Origin: Arthrobacter sp.
GTDB taxonomy: Bacteria; Actinomycetota; Actinomycetes; Actinomycetales; Micrococcaceae
Length of the DNA: 64,000 nt
NCBI RefSeq assembly: GCF_031179985.1
Contig: NZ_JAPSHJ010000015.1
Span: 22,947 to 86,946, forward strand
Reading direction: 5' to 3'
A program made the translations under genes and the position numbers. Under the pieces are notes generated by a model. The model saw nothing but the letters and a program-made list of their open reading frames with translations, ran no database searches and was not told where the DNA came from. Positions 16,830 to 25,500 of the stretch are shown one piece after another; the stretch's first letter is position 1; each line of letters opens with the position of its first letter.

Positions 16830-19126
16830 CAGTGATGTCCGGATCTCTCAAGCCGCTTGTCCGCAGGAAGCTTGTTCCATTCCGCCATCAGCGCGCGTTC
16901 TGAAGGGGTTGGAATCAGGCCAGCGGGTGCGTAGACGCGGGATGCGCTCGCCTGATCCTCGTGGTCCTTGTTGGGGATGCCCGAGGCTGCGTTCCTGAAG
17001 GCCTTCACAGTAGCCCGCACCGCAGTAATGATGACGATGATGCTCAACGTCACGAAAATCACCGACAGCCAGCCCTGCACGGTGGTGTTTCGCACAACGG
17101 CTTCCATTGCTGTCACCGTCTTGGCCGTGCCGAAGGAGGTCTTGCCGTCTTCGAGAGCCTTGGAGAATGCGGCGTTATTCGCGAAATAGCCCACAGCGGG
17201 GACCGGCGAGAAGATCTTGTGGAAGCTCGCCGTAATGGTGACAACGGCGGCAAACGCAAGCGGCGCCGCCACAATCCAGATGTACTTGAAGGACCCGCGC
17301 TTGGCAGCGATGGCCATACACACAGCCAAGGCAATGGCGGCGAGCAGCTGGTTGGCGATTCCGAACAGCGGGAACAGGGTATTAATGCCCCCGAGCGGAT
17401 CGGTGACGCCCATCAGCAGAACTGCGCCCCACGCCCCGACCATGACCGCAGTGCACAGCCACGCCCCGGGACGCCATGACGCTTCCTTGAATTTGGGGAC
17501 AAAGTTTCCGATGGAATCCTGAAGCATGAACCGCGCAACGCGCGTTCCGGCGTCGACCGCTGTGAGAATGAAGAGCGCCTCGAACATAATGGCGAAGTGG
17601 TACCAGAACGCCATCATCGAGGTGCCGCCGATGAACTGCTGCATGATGTGGGCGAGGCCTACGGCCAGCGTCGGAGCCCCGCCCGTCCGGGAAACGATGC
17701 TTTCTTCGCCGACGTTTGCAGCGGCCTGGGCCAGGAAGTCCGGGGTGAGGTTGACGCCGGACAAACCCAGGCTGTTCACCCAGGCAGCTGCCGTTTCCAC
17801 CGTTCCACCGGTCAGTGCGGCCGGAGAGTTCATGGCAAAGTACAGGCCGCGGTCGATGGAAATAGCGGCAACGAGGGCCATGATGGCCACGAACGACTCC
17901 ATCAGCATCCCGCCGTAGCCAATGAGCCGGGTCTGGCGCTCCTTTTCGATGAGCTTTGGCGTGGTACCGGAAGCGATGAGGGCGTGGAACCCCGAGAGCG
18001 CCCCACATGCGATGGTGACGAACAGGAACGGGAACAACGCGCCGGAGAATACCGGGCCGTTGTCCCGGCTGGCGAACTCGCTGAAGGCCGGGACGGTAAT
18101 TTCCGGGCGGACCACAATGATGGCCAGGGCCAGCATCACAATGACACCGATCTTCATGAACGTGGAGAGGTAGTCACGCGGCGCCAGGAGCAACCAAACG
18201 GGCAGGATCGCAGCGATGAACCCGTAGACAATGAGTCCCCAGGCGATGGTGACCTTGTCCAGGTGGAAGAAGGCCGCACCCCACTCCGTGCCCGCCACAG
18301 CACCGCCGCCGATGATCGCCGCCATCAGCAGCACGAAACCGATGATCGATACTTCCAGCACCTTGCCCGGACGGATAAAGCGCAGGTACACCCCCATAAA
18401 AAGGGCAATCGGGATGGTCATGCCCACCGAGAAAACGCCCCAGGGGCTTTCGCCCAGGGCATTCACGACGACGAGCGCCAGGATAGCGACGATGATCACC
18501 ATAATGAGCAGCGTGGCCACGAGTGCGGCAGTGCCGCCGATCACGCCAAGTTCTTCACGCGCCATCTGGCCCAAAGAACGGCCGCCGCGACGCATGGAAA
18601 AGAACAGAACAAGGTAATCCTGGACGGCACCGGCAAGAACGACGCCGATGATGATCCAGATGGTGCCCGGAAGGTATCCCATCTGAGCCGCGATGACAGG
18701 GCCTACAAGTGGGCCGGCGCCTGCGATGGCAGCAAAGTGATGACCGAACAGGACGTTGCGGTCAGTGCGGACATAGTCTTTTCCGTCCGCCTTGTATTCA
18801 GCTGGTGTGGCGCGGCGGTCATTGGGCCTGGTGATGTAGCGTTCGATCACCTTCGAGTAAAAGCGGTACCCGATCAAGTAAGTGCAGACCGAGGCAAAGA
18901 CAAACCAGATGGCGTTGACCGTTTCGCCCCTGACAATGGCGAGCATGAACCAGGCCACGCCGCCCAAAAGTGCAATACCTACCCACAGCCCGATCTTGGC
19001 CGGGGTCCATTTAGCGTCTTCAGCTTCCCTGGCCTCATTCACCGCGGTAGCGGGAAGGGCCGGATCGCCTTCCAAAAGATCCTCCGACAATGTGTTCGGC
19101 GACTCTCCTTCGTACTTTTTTCCCAC
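16829..19126 (-). CDS. cstA: Carbon starvation protein CstA (pyruvate/peptide transporter)
   Basis: A 765-residue polytopic membrane protein with about 16-18 hydrophobic segments. Diagnostic stretches include YRFYSKVIERYI, GHHFAAIAGAGPLVGPVIAAQMGYLPGTIWI, SGFHALIASGTTPKLI and GGINTLFPLFGIANQLLAAIAL. CstA-family proteins import pyruvate or peptides during carbon limitation. A strong AGGAGGAG precedes the GTG start at 19126. It is followed by ybdD with a 1-nt start/stop overlap. Confidence 0.93.
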   Translation of the reverse strand: MGKKYEGESPNTLSEDLLEGDPALPATAVNEAREAEDAKWTPAKIGLWVGIALLGGVAWFMLAIVRGETVNAIWFVFASVCTYLIGYRFYSKVIERYITRPNDRRATPAEYKADGKDYVRTDRNVLFGHHFAAIAGAGPLVGPVIAAQMGYLPGTIWIIIGVVLAGAVQDYLVLFFSMRRGGRSLGQMAREELGVIGGTAALVATLLIMVIIVAILALVVVNALGESPWGVFSVGMTIPIALFMGVYLRFIRPGKVLEVSIIGFVLLMAAIIGGGAVAGTEWGAAFFHLDKVTIAWGLIVYGFIAAILPVWLLLAPRDYLSTFMKIGVIVMLALAIIVVRPEITVPAFSEFASRDNGPVFSGALFPFLFVTIACGALSGFHALIASGTTPKLIEKERQTRLIGYGGMLMESFVAIMALVAAISIDRGLYFAMNSPAALTGGTVETAAAWVNSLGLSGVNLTPDFLAQAAANVGEESIVSRTGGAPTLAVGLAHIMQQFIGGTSMMAFWYHFAIMFEALFILTAVDAGTRVARFMLQDSIGNFVPKFKEASWRPGAWLCTAVMVGAWGAVLLMGVTDPLGGINTLFPLFGIANQLLAAIALAVCMAIAAKRGSFKYIWIVAAPLAFAAVVTITASFHKIFSPVPAVGYFANNAAFSKALEDGKTSFGTAKTVTAMEAVVRNTTVQGWLSVIFVTLSIIVIITAVRATVKAFRNAASGIPNKDHEDQASASRVYAPAGLIPTPSERALMAEWNKLPADKRLERSGHH

Positions 19127-19291
19127 GTCTCCTCCTCGAGAACCCGGTAGAGCGTTGTGCTCGTTTCCGCCGGGCGGAGCCCCACATCCCCCGACGCAGT
19201 GCTCACAGTACTTGACGCCAACGCTCGCTGAAACATCATTACAAAGCCGTCAAATTGCGTGACAACTGAACCGCCTGTGCTTGGCGGTGAA

Positions 19292-19921
19292 TCAGGGAGC
19301 AGGCCGGGCAGCCGAGGAACCCCCGCCATTGGTCGGGCTGAGGCCGGTCTGGCCGATGGAGCTCTGCGCGGCGTTTCCGGCCCCGCCGTTGGAGTTCTGG
19401 GAGAGTTGGATCATCCGGGCTTCGCAGAGGTCAAGCCACCGGACCTCAGCCTCTGTCTGGAAAATCAGCGAGTCCAGCACAAGCAGCGAGGCGGTATCCA
19501 CGGTGCGCTGGTTCGCCGCTGTGTCCCTGCGGGCTCTGGTGTATTCCTGGAGCGCAGCCATGGAGGCGGTCCTTTGGACTTGAATGATTGCACCCACGTC
19601 TACTCCCGGCAGGGTAACCGCCAGTGCGAGTTTGATGGCAAGTTCACTTCGTGGCGGATTGTCCCGCTCCACCGGCGCGGCGAACCAGCCTTGAACCTGT
19701 GCCCGGCCCGCCTCGGTGCTGCTGTAGACGACATGGCCGGCGCCGTCGTCGCCGTCTTTTTTCACGAGACCGTCCCGCTCCAGACGGTCAAGCGTGGTGT
19801 AAACCTGGCCAATATTCAGCGGCCAGGTGGCCCCGGTCCGGTCCTGGAATTCCACCCGCAATTGGTAGCCGTAGCGTGGCTGGTCCTGGAGTAGGGCCAG
19901 AAGACTGTGACGGACGGACAT
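19292..19921 (-). CDS. PadR-family transcriptional regulator
   Basis: 209 residues. The N-terminal winged helix is PadR-like: SVRHSLLALLQDQPRYGYQLRVEFQDR, then PLNIGQVYTTLDRLERDGLVKKDG and the wing HVVYSSTEAGRAQVQGWF. A helical dimerisation region follows, then an unusual Gly/Ser/Asn-rich tail of about 30 residues. GGGAG before the ATG at 19921 sets the start. A large inverted repeat 28-62 bp upstream is a candidate autoregulatory operator. The target is unknown; cstA and the quinone oxidoreductase are the neighbours. Confidence 0.87.
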   Translation of the reverse strand: MSVRHSLLALLQDQPRYGYQLRVEFQDRTGATWPLNIGQVYTTLDRLERDGLVKKDGDDGAGHVVYSSTEAGRAQVQGWFAAPVERDNPPRSELAIKLALAVTLPGVDVGAIIQVQRTASMAALQEYTRARRDTAANQRTVDTASLLVLDSLIFQTEAEVRWLDLCEARMIQLSQNSNGGAGNAAQSSIGQTGLSPTNGGGSSAARPAP

Positions 19922-19948
19922 TCGGCTCCCACTGATAGCCGGACACAG

Positions 19949-19983
19949 GTACGCACGCGCCCCCAAGCTAGACGCGTGCATAC
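19949..19983. promoter_or_regulatory. Inverted repeat upstream of the PadR gene (candidate operator)
   Basis: GTACGCACGCG (19949-19959) pairs with CGCGTGCATAC (19973-19983), ten of eleven positions complementary, with 13 nt between the arms. It sits where PadR-family autorepressors usually bind. Confidence 0.4.
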
Positions 19984-20048
19984 CGCGTATGGAACAACCC
20001 TAGCGTTCAGGAACCCAGGGACAAAAACCCCACGCCGATAAGTCGGAT

Positions 20049-21032
20049 TCAGATGACGAGCAGGACTTTGCCCATGTGTTCACCTGAGTCGAAGTACTCG
20101 TGGGCCGCGCGCACCTGGTCCAACGGGAAAGTCTTGGCTACCAGAACCTTGATTCTGCCGTCGGAGAGCAAGGGCCAGACTGCTTCCCGGACGGCGTTCA
20201 TGATGACGGCCTTTTCCTCCGATGGCCGAGGACGCAAGGCGGTTCCGACGATCGCGGCCCGTTTACGCAGCAGTTTCCCGAGGTCCAGTTCGCCTTTGGT
20301 TCCGCCCTGTAGCCCAATCACGATCAGCCGTCCATAGTCGGCGAGCGCGTCAACATTTTGCTTCAAGTACTTGGCCCCGACGACGTCGAGAATCACATCC
20401 GCGCCGCGCCCGCCATTTTGTGCACGGAGGCTCTCGCCAAAATCTTCCTCAGCGTAGTTGATGGCGATATCTGCTCCGAGGAATGCTGTTGCTGTGCTGA
20501 CCTTCTCCGCCGTTCCGGCGGTTGTGGCAACTTTGGCCCCGAAGGCCTTCGCCAACTGGACCGCCATGGTGCCGATTCCCCCGGTGGCACCATGGATCAG
20601 CACAGTCTCGCCGCGCTGCAGTTGCGCCGTCATGAAGAGGTTGGAGTAGACCGTGGCCGCCACCTCGGGCAGCGCGGCCGCGGTGACCAGATCCACGCCC
20701 TCGGGGACCCCCAGGACCTGCCCGGCAGGCACAGCGACCTGCTCCGCGTATCCCCCGCCTGCGAGCAGCGCCACCACCTTGTCCCCCACGCTGAACGGCT
20801 TCGCCACGTCCGGCCCAAAGCCGGCGATCCGTCCTGATACCTCCAGCCCGGGAACTTCTGAGGCACCCGGAGGGGGCGGGTAGTAACCCTTCCGCTGCTG
20901 GACATCCGCCCTGTTAAGGCCCGCGGCGACGACGTCGATAAGCACCTCACCGGGGCCGGGAACCGGTCTGGGGACGTTGCGGATTTCCAGGGCTTCAGGC
21001 CCTCCGGGCTGCGAGATGTAGACGGCCTTCAT
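20049..21032 (-). CDS. NAD(P)H-quinone oxidoreductase, zinc-independent MDR family
   Basis: A 327-residue medium-chain reductase of the quinone oxidoreductase/PIG3 type. Features: NVPRPVPGPGEVLIDVVAAGLNRADVQQRKGYYPPP, substrate-domain GLEVSGRIAGFG, and the NADPH-binding HGATGGIGTMAVQLAKAFGAKV. The catalytic zinc ligands of alcohol dehydrogenases are absent. It probably reduces quinones or enones. GGGAG precedes the ATG. The 146-nt gap to tRNA-Ser carries a 9-bp inverted repeat. Confidence 0.88.
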   Translation of the reverse strand: MKAVYISQPGGPEALEIRNVPRPVPGPGEVLIDVVAAGLNRADVQQRKGYYPPPPGASEVPGLEVSGRIAGFGPDVAKPFSVGDKVVALLAGGGYAEQVAVPAGQVLGVPEGVDLVTAAALPEVAATVYSNLFMTAQLQRGETVLIHGATGGIGTMAVQLAKAFGAKVATTAGTAEKVSTATAFLGADIAINYAEEDFGESLRAQNGGRGADVILDVVGAKYLKQNVDALADYGRLIVIGLQGGTKGELDLGKLLRKRAAIVGTALRPRPSEEKAVIMNAVREAVWPLLSDGRIKVLVAKTFPLDQVRAAHEYFDSGEHMGKVLLVI

Positions 21033-21119
21033 TGAAAACTCCCGTTACCTAGCTGATTCCTGCGCCCGGGCTCAGGGTCCGGCTGCACTTTTTCCATTGT
21101 TACCGAAAGGCTTGCCGGA

Positions 21120-21169
21120 AGTGTTTCAGCAACGCTGTTTTTGTCGCAGCCAACTGCCTATGAAACACT
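21120..21169. repeat. Inverted repeat before tRNA-Ser
   Basis: AGTGTTTCA (21120-21128) is mirrored by TGAAACACT (21161-21169) with 32 nt between. It lies in the space shared by the quinone oxidoreductase start and tRNA-Ser(TGA); its role is unknown. Confidence 0.4.
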
Positions 21170-21178
21170 ACTGTTACT

Positions 21179-21266
21179 GGAAGGTTGTCCGAGCGGCCGA
21201 AGGAGCTAGTCTTGAAAACTAGTGTGCGGTAACCCCGTACCAAGAGTTCGAATCTCTTACCTTCCG
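21179..21266 (+). tRNA. tRNA-Ser (TGA)
   Basis: An 88-nt class II tRNA: acceptor GGAAGGT/ACCTTCC, anticodon arm CTAGT/ACTAG with loop CTTGAAA (anticodon TGA at 21213-21215), a long variable arm (GTGCGGTAACCCCGTAC) and T-arm AAGAG-TTCGAAT-CTCTT. The discriminator is G and no CCA is encoded. Confidence 0.95.
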
Positions 21267-21272
21267 CGAGCG

Positions 21273-21316
21273 AGTGCCCCAGGTTCTGAATTTCATCAGA
21301 ACCTGGGGCACTTTTC
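21273..21316 (+). terminator. Terminator after tRNA-Ser(TGA)
   Basis: A perfect 17-bp stem, AGTGCCCCAGGTTCTGA (21273-21289) against its complement at 21296-21312, with a 6-nt loop and TTTT following. Confidence 0.85.
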
Positions 21317-21443
21317 GCTTAAGAGCCATTGAAACGGTCGGTGCCCCGGCATAGTGTCTGTCCTGTCGCCGCTGCCCCAACAACCATGCGGTGGTGACCC
21401 ATCGCTGTTGATGCACTCAACACTGACCTATCTAGGAGCAATC

Positions 21444-22229
21444 ATGCCCACTCCTGACATCCACTCAGGTGACCCCTGCTGGATCGACCTCATGACCTCG
21501 GATGCGGAAAAAGCGAAGTCCTTCTATAGCGAACTCTTCGGCTGGACCTTTGAGACCGGCGACCAGGAGATGTACGGCGGCTACATTTCGGCCGCCAAGA
21601 ACGGCAAGGCAGTAGCCGGCATTATGCCCAAACAGGAAGACCAGGCCGGCATGCCCGACGCGTGGTCCACCTACCTCGCCGCGGAAAACGTCGCGGCGAC
21701 CGCCACCGCCGTCGCTGACCACGGCGGTCAGGTTTTCATGGAGCCCATGGATGTGCCCGAGCAGGGACAAATGGCATTCTTCGGGGACCCTGCGGGTGCT
21801 GCCTTCGGGGTGTGGCAGCGCCGTGAGCACCAGGGGTTCCAAATTGCCGCAGAACCCGGCGCCCCGGTCTGGCACGAACTCCATGCGAAGGACTACCCCG
21901 CCGCGGTCAGGTTCTACCAGGACGTTTTTGGCTGGGAGACGGAGGTCATGAGCGATGCTCCGGATTTCAAATACACCACCCTTGGAGCGGGGGATGCAGC
22001 CAGGGCAGGAATCATTGACGCTTCACTGTTCCTGCCTGAGCAGATTCCATCCCACTGGCAGGTGTATTTCGGGGTTGAGGACACCGATGCCGCCGTCGAC
22101 AAGGCTGTTTCCATGGGGGCCTCCGTTCTGGAGCCCGCCCAGGACAGCCCGTTCGGCCGGGTAGCTACCCTCGCGGACCCTACTGGCGCCACGTTCAAGA
22201 TCATTGAGGCGGTGAGCCAGGGCGCCTAG
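21444..22229 (+). CDS. VOC-family (glyoxalase/bleomycin-resistance) two-domain protein
   Basis: 261 residues made of two vicinal-oxygen-chelate modules. The first is residues about 8-125 (PCWIDLMTSDAEKAKSFYSELFGWTF up to MAFFGDPAGAAFGVWQ). The second is about 138-258 (PVWHELHAKDYPAAVRFYQDVFGWE up to GRVATLADPTGATFKIIE). The arrangement matches the mycobacterial Cfp30B/27-kDa antigen type; a lyase or dioxygenase activity is not established. TAGGAG 6-11 nt upstream fixes the ATG at 21444. A GGAGGCCT-containing hairpin follows the stop at about 22239-22283. Confidence 0.85.
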   Translation: MPTPDIHSGDPCWIDLMTSDAEKAKSFYSELFGWTFETGDQEMYGGYISAAKNGKAVAGIMPKQEDQAGMPDAWSTYLAAENVAATATAVADHGGQVFMEPMDVPEQGQMAFFGDPAGAAFGVWQRREHQGFQIAAEPGAPVWHELHAKDYPAAVRFYQDVFGWETEVMSDAPDFKYTTLGAGDAARAGIIDASLFLPEQIPSHWQVYFGVEDTDAAVDKAVSMGASVLEPAQDSPFGRVATLADPTGATFKIIEAVSQGA

Positions 22230-22356
22230 AGGAGCCAAGGAGGCCTCAAAGGTGTGCAGCTCCACTCCTTGGAGGCCTTTGAACAATTTGCTGTAAAAAG
22301 TACCGGCCGGGATCTTCCCTCGAATCTACTGGCCGGTATTCTTTTGGCATGTCACG

Positions 22357-22387
22357 GATGAAACGTTTCGCTGGGGGACGTTTCATC
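22357..22387. promoter_or_regulatory. LacI-type operator candidate upstream of the secreted nuclease
   Basis: The gap 22230-22547 contains no gene. ATGAAACGTTTCG (22358-22370) is one base short of the TGAAACGTTTCA palindrome typical of LacI-family operators. GATGAAACG (22357-22365) is also mirrored by CGTTTCATC (22379-22387). No LacI gene is in the window. Confidence 0.35.
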
Positions 22388-22547
22388 GAATGCACGCCCA
22401 GGTCATCCTGCGTTCATTCAACGCTGTTTTGATGTGCCGGAAACTACTTGACCAGGAGTACAGGCCGGTCCCGGTGTCCGTTGGTACAACCTGGATGCCT
22501 TCAATGAGGTCCCTCACCCAGGGACACCCTAATGAGAGTCAGAGCGA

Positions 22548-25500
22548 ATGCACGGTACACCTTGGAAAATCGCGCTGGGCACAGCACTGTCGGCGGGGCT
22601 CATCGCCCCGCTGGCAGCTGTCCCGGCCGTGGCGGCGGAGGTCTCACCAGCCGCAGGCAGTTCACCAGTAGTCATCAACGAGGCCTACCTCAGCGGCGGA
22701 AGCGCGGGGGCAGCCTATAAAAACAAGTTTGTTGAACTTTACAACGGCTCCGACGCCGCAGTGCCACTGGACGGCTGGTCGCTCCAATACAGGGCGGGCG
22801 GCGGTACAGGATTGCCAAACAATGTGTCCCACCTGAGCGGCAGCATCCCTGCCAAGGGCCACTACCTGATTAAGGGCGCCACCAACAGCGCCACATCAAC
22901 GGCAGCCGAACTGCCCACGGCAGATGTCGTGGCCACTGGCTTCAACCCGTCCGGAACCACCGGAACAATCGTCCTGGCCAGGCAGGCAACCGCCATCGAC
23001 CCGTTGCCTACAGGCTCAGTGGTTGAAGCGGCGAACATTGCTGACTTGCTGGGATACGGGACTGCAAACACCTTTGAAACCCAGGCAGCCACAGCCCCTG
23101 GGGGAAACACAGACGTTAAAAGCCTCAACCGCACGGGTGGGGCGGACAGCAACAGCAATTCAGCCGACTTCACCCTGAGTGCCTCAATCACCCCGACGGC
23201 CGCCGGTGGAGCAGGAAATCCGGGTCCGGGAGATCCGGGCCCTGTAGATCCCGGCCCCACCCCGGCGCCCGTTGTGAAAACTATCGCCGAAATTCAAGGC
23301 ACAGGCTCCACCAGCCCTCTTGCCGGCAGCACGGTCACCACCAGGGGCAAGGTCACTGCTGCCTTCCCTACCGGCGGCTTTGCCGGTTTCTACCTCCAGA
23401 CAGCAGGCACGGGTGGAGATCTCACTCAGGCCAACCACCCGGCGTCGGACGCTGTTTTTGTCTACTCGCCCTCAGCGGTGGGGTCAGTCCAGATCGGTGA
23501 CTTCGTGGAGGTGACCGGCTCAGTCAGCGAGTTCTTCGGAATGACTCAGCTGACGGCGCCTGACGCGAGCCAGGTGCGCAAGCTGACTGAACCTGCCGCC
23601 GAGGTGAAAGCCACCGGGTTCAGCCTCCCCGCAGAGGAAACCTTCCGGGAATCCCTCGAGGGCATGCTTCTCGCCCCGCAAGGTCCAGTCACCGTCACTG
23701 ACAACTACTCACTGAACCAGTACGGCGAGATCGGCCTGGCGGGCGGCACTGCCCCGCTGGTCCAGCCAACTGCAGTGGCCCCTTACGGATCCGCTGAGTA
23801 CACAGCGACCGTCGCCGCCAACGCTGCGCGCGGCATCAAGCTCGATGACGGTGCCACCACAAATTTCCTCAAGGATGCGGCCACCAAAGCACAGGTCCTG
23901 CCGTACCTGACTGCCGCTGATCCTGTGCGGGTCGGCGCTCCCGTCACGTTCACCACCAACGTGGTGCTCGGCTACGCCAACAACGCGTGGAAGCTCCAGC
24001 CGCTGACAGCATTGACCGCCGGTAACAGTGCCGCTGCCCAGCCCGCAACTTTCGGTGGCACCCGGACAGAGGCTCCCGCCGCTGTCGGAGGAAACCTGAA
24101 GATCGCCTCCTTCAATGTGCTGAACTACTTCCCCACCACCGGTGACCAGGTGGCCGGCTGCAATTTCTACACCGACCGAGACGGAAACCCGATCACGGTC
24201 AAGGACGGCTGCAACGTCCGCGGGGCGGCCAACGCTGAGAACCTTAAGCGCCAGCAGGACAAGATCGTCGCCGCCATCAGCAAAGCCGGCGCCGACGTCG
24301 TTTCGCTTATGGAGGTGGAGAACTCCGCCCGTTTCGGCAAGGACAGGGACGACGCCCTCGCCAAGCTCATCGAGGCCCTCAACGTCGAAACGCCGGGGGT
24401 GTGGGATTACGTCCGCAGCCCGGCCAACGCTCCGCCACTGGCGGACGAGGACATGATCAGGACTGCTTTTATTTACAAGAAGGCCACCGCCGTGCCGGTG
24501 GGTGAATCCATCATCCACAACGACACCGTTGCCTTCGCGAGCGCCCGCAAGCCGCTGGCTCAGGTTTTCAAACCGGCAGGCGCGGCGGATGACAAGAAAT
24601 TCATCGCGATCGCCAACCACTTCAAGTCCAAGGGCTCGCCTCCCCCGGCAGATCCCTCGGACACGGACAAGGGTCAGGGCAACGCCAACCTCGCACGTAC
24701 GGAGCAAGCCAAATCCCTTCTGGCATTCTCCGACGAACTCCAGCGCTCGCAGGGCACTGACAAGGTCTTCCTGATGGGAGATTTCAACGCCTACGCACAG
24801 GAGGATCCGCTCAACGTTTTCCGGGCGGCCGGTTATGTCAACCAGGACGAAAAGGCCCGCAACACGGACGGCTCAGCCAAACACTCCTACCTCTTTGGCG
24901 GGCTGGTGGGTTCCCTTGACCACGTGCTGGCCTCCCCGGGCGCCAATGCGGTTGTCACCGGCGCTGACATCTGGAACATCAACTCTGTGGAGTCAGTGGC
25001 TCTGGAGTACAGCAGGTACAACAACAACGTGACCAACTACTACGCCCCCGATCAATTCCGTGCCAGCGATCACGATCCCGTCGTGGTGGGTCTGGACCTG
25101 ACTACTGAAACTCCCGCGACCGCAGAGCTGAACTTCCTGGGCATCAATGATTTCCACGGCAGGATCGACAGCAACACGATCCTGTTTGCCGGGACCATCG
25201 AGAAACTGCGTGCCGCTGCGCCTGGTCCCACTGCCTTCATCTCGGCGGGCGACAACATCGGTGCCTCACTGTTCGCCTCGGCTGTCGCCAAAGACCAACC
25301 CACCATCGATGTCCTCAATGCCCTCGACCTAAGGGCCTCGGCAGTGGGAAACCATGAGTTCGACGGCGGTTTCGCCGATCTCCGGGACCGCGTCATTGCC
25401 GGTGGTGCCAACGCCAGGTTCGCGCACCTTGGGGCGAATGTGTACAAGAAGGGAACCACCGAGCCGGCGCTGCCGGAATACACGGTACTGGACATGAGCG

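Noticed and set aside
17597..19150. A 517-codon plus-strand frame opposite cstA
   Set aside because: It is an antisense shadow of a well-recognised transporter; its translation is low-complexity and has no domain.
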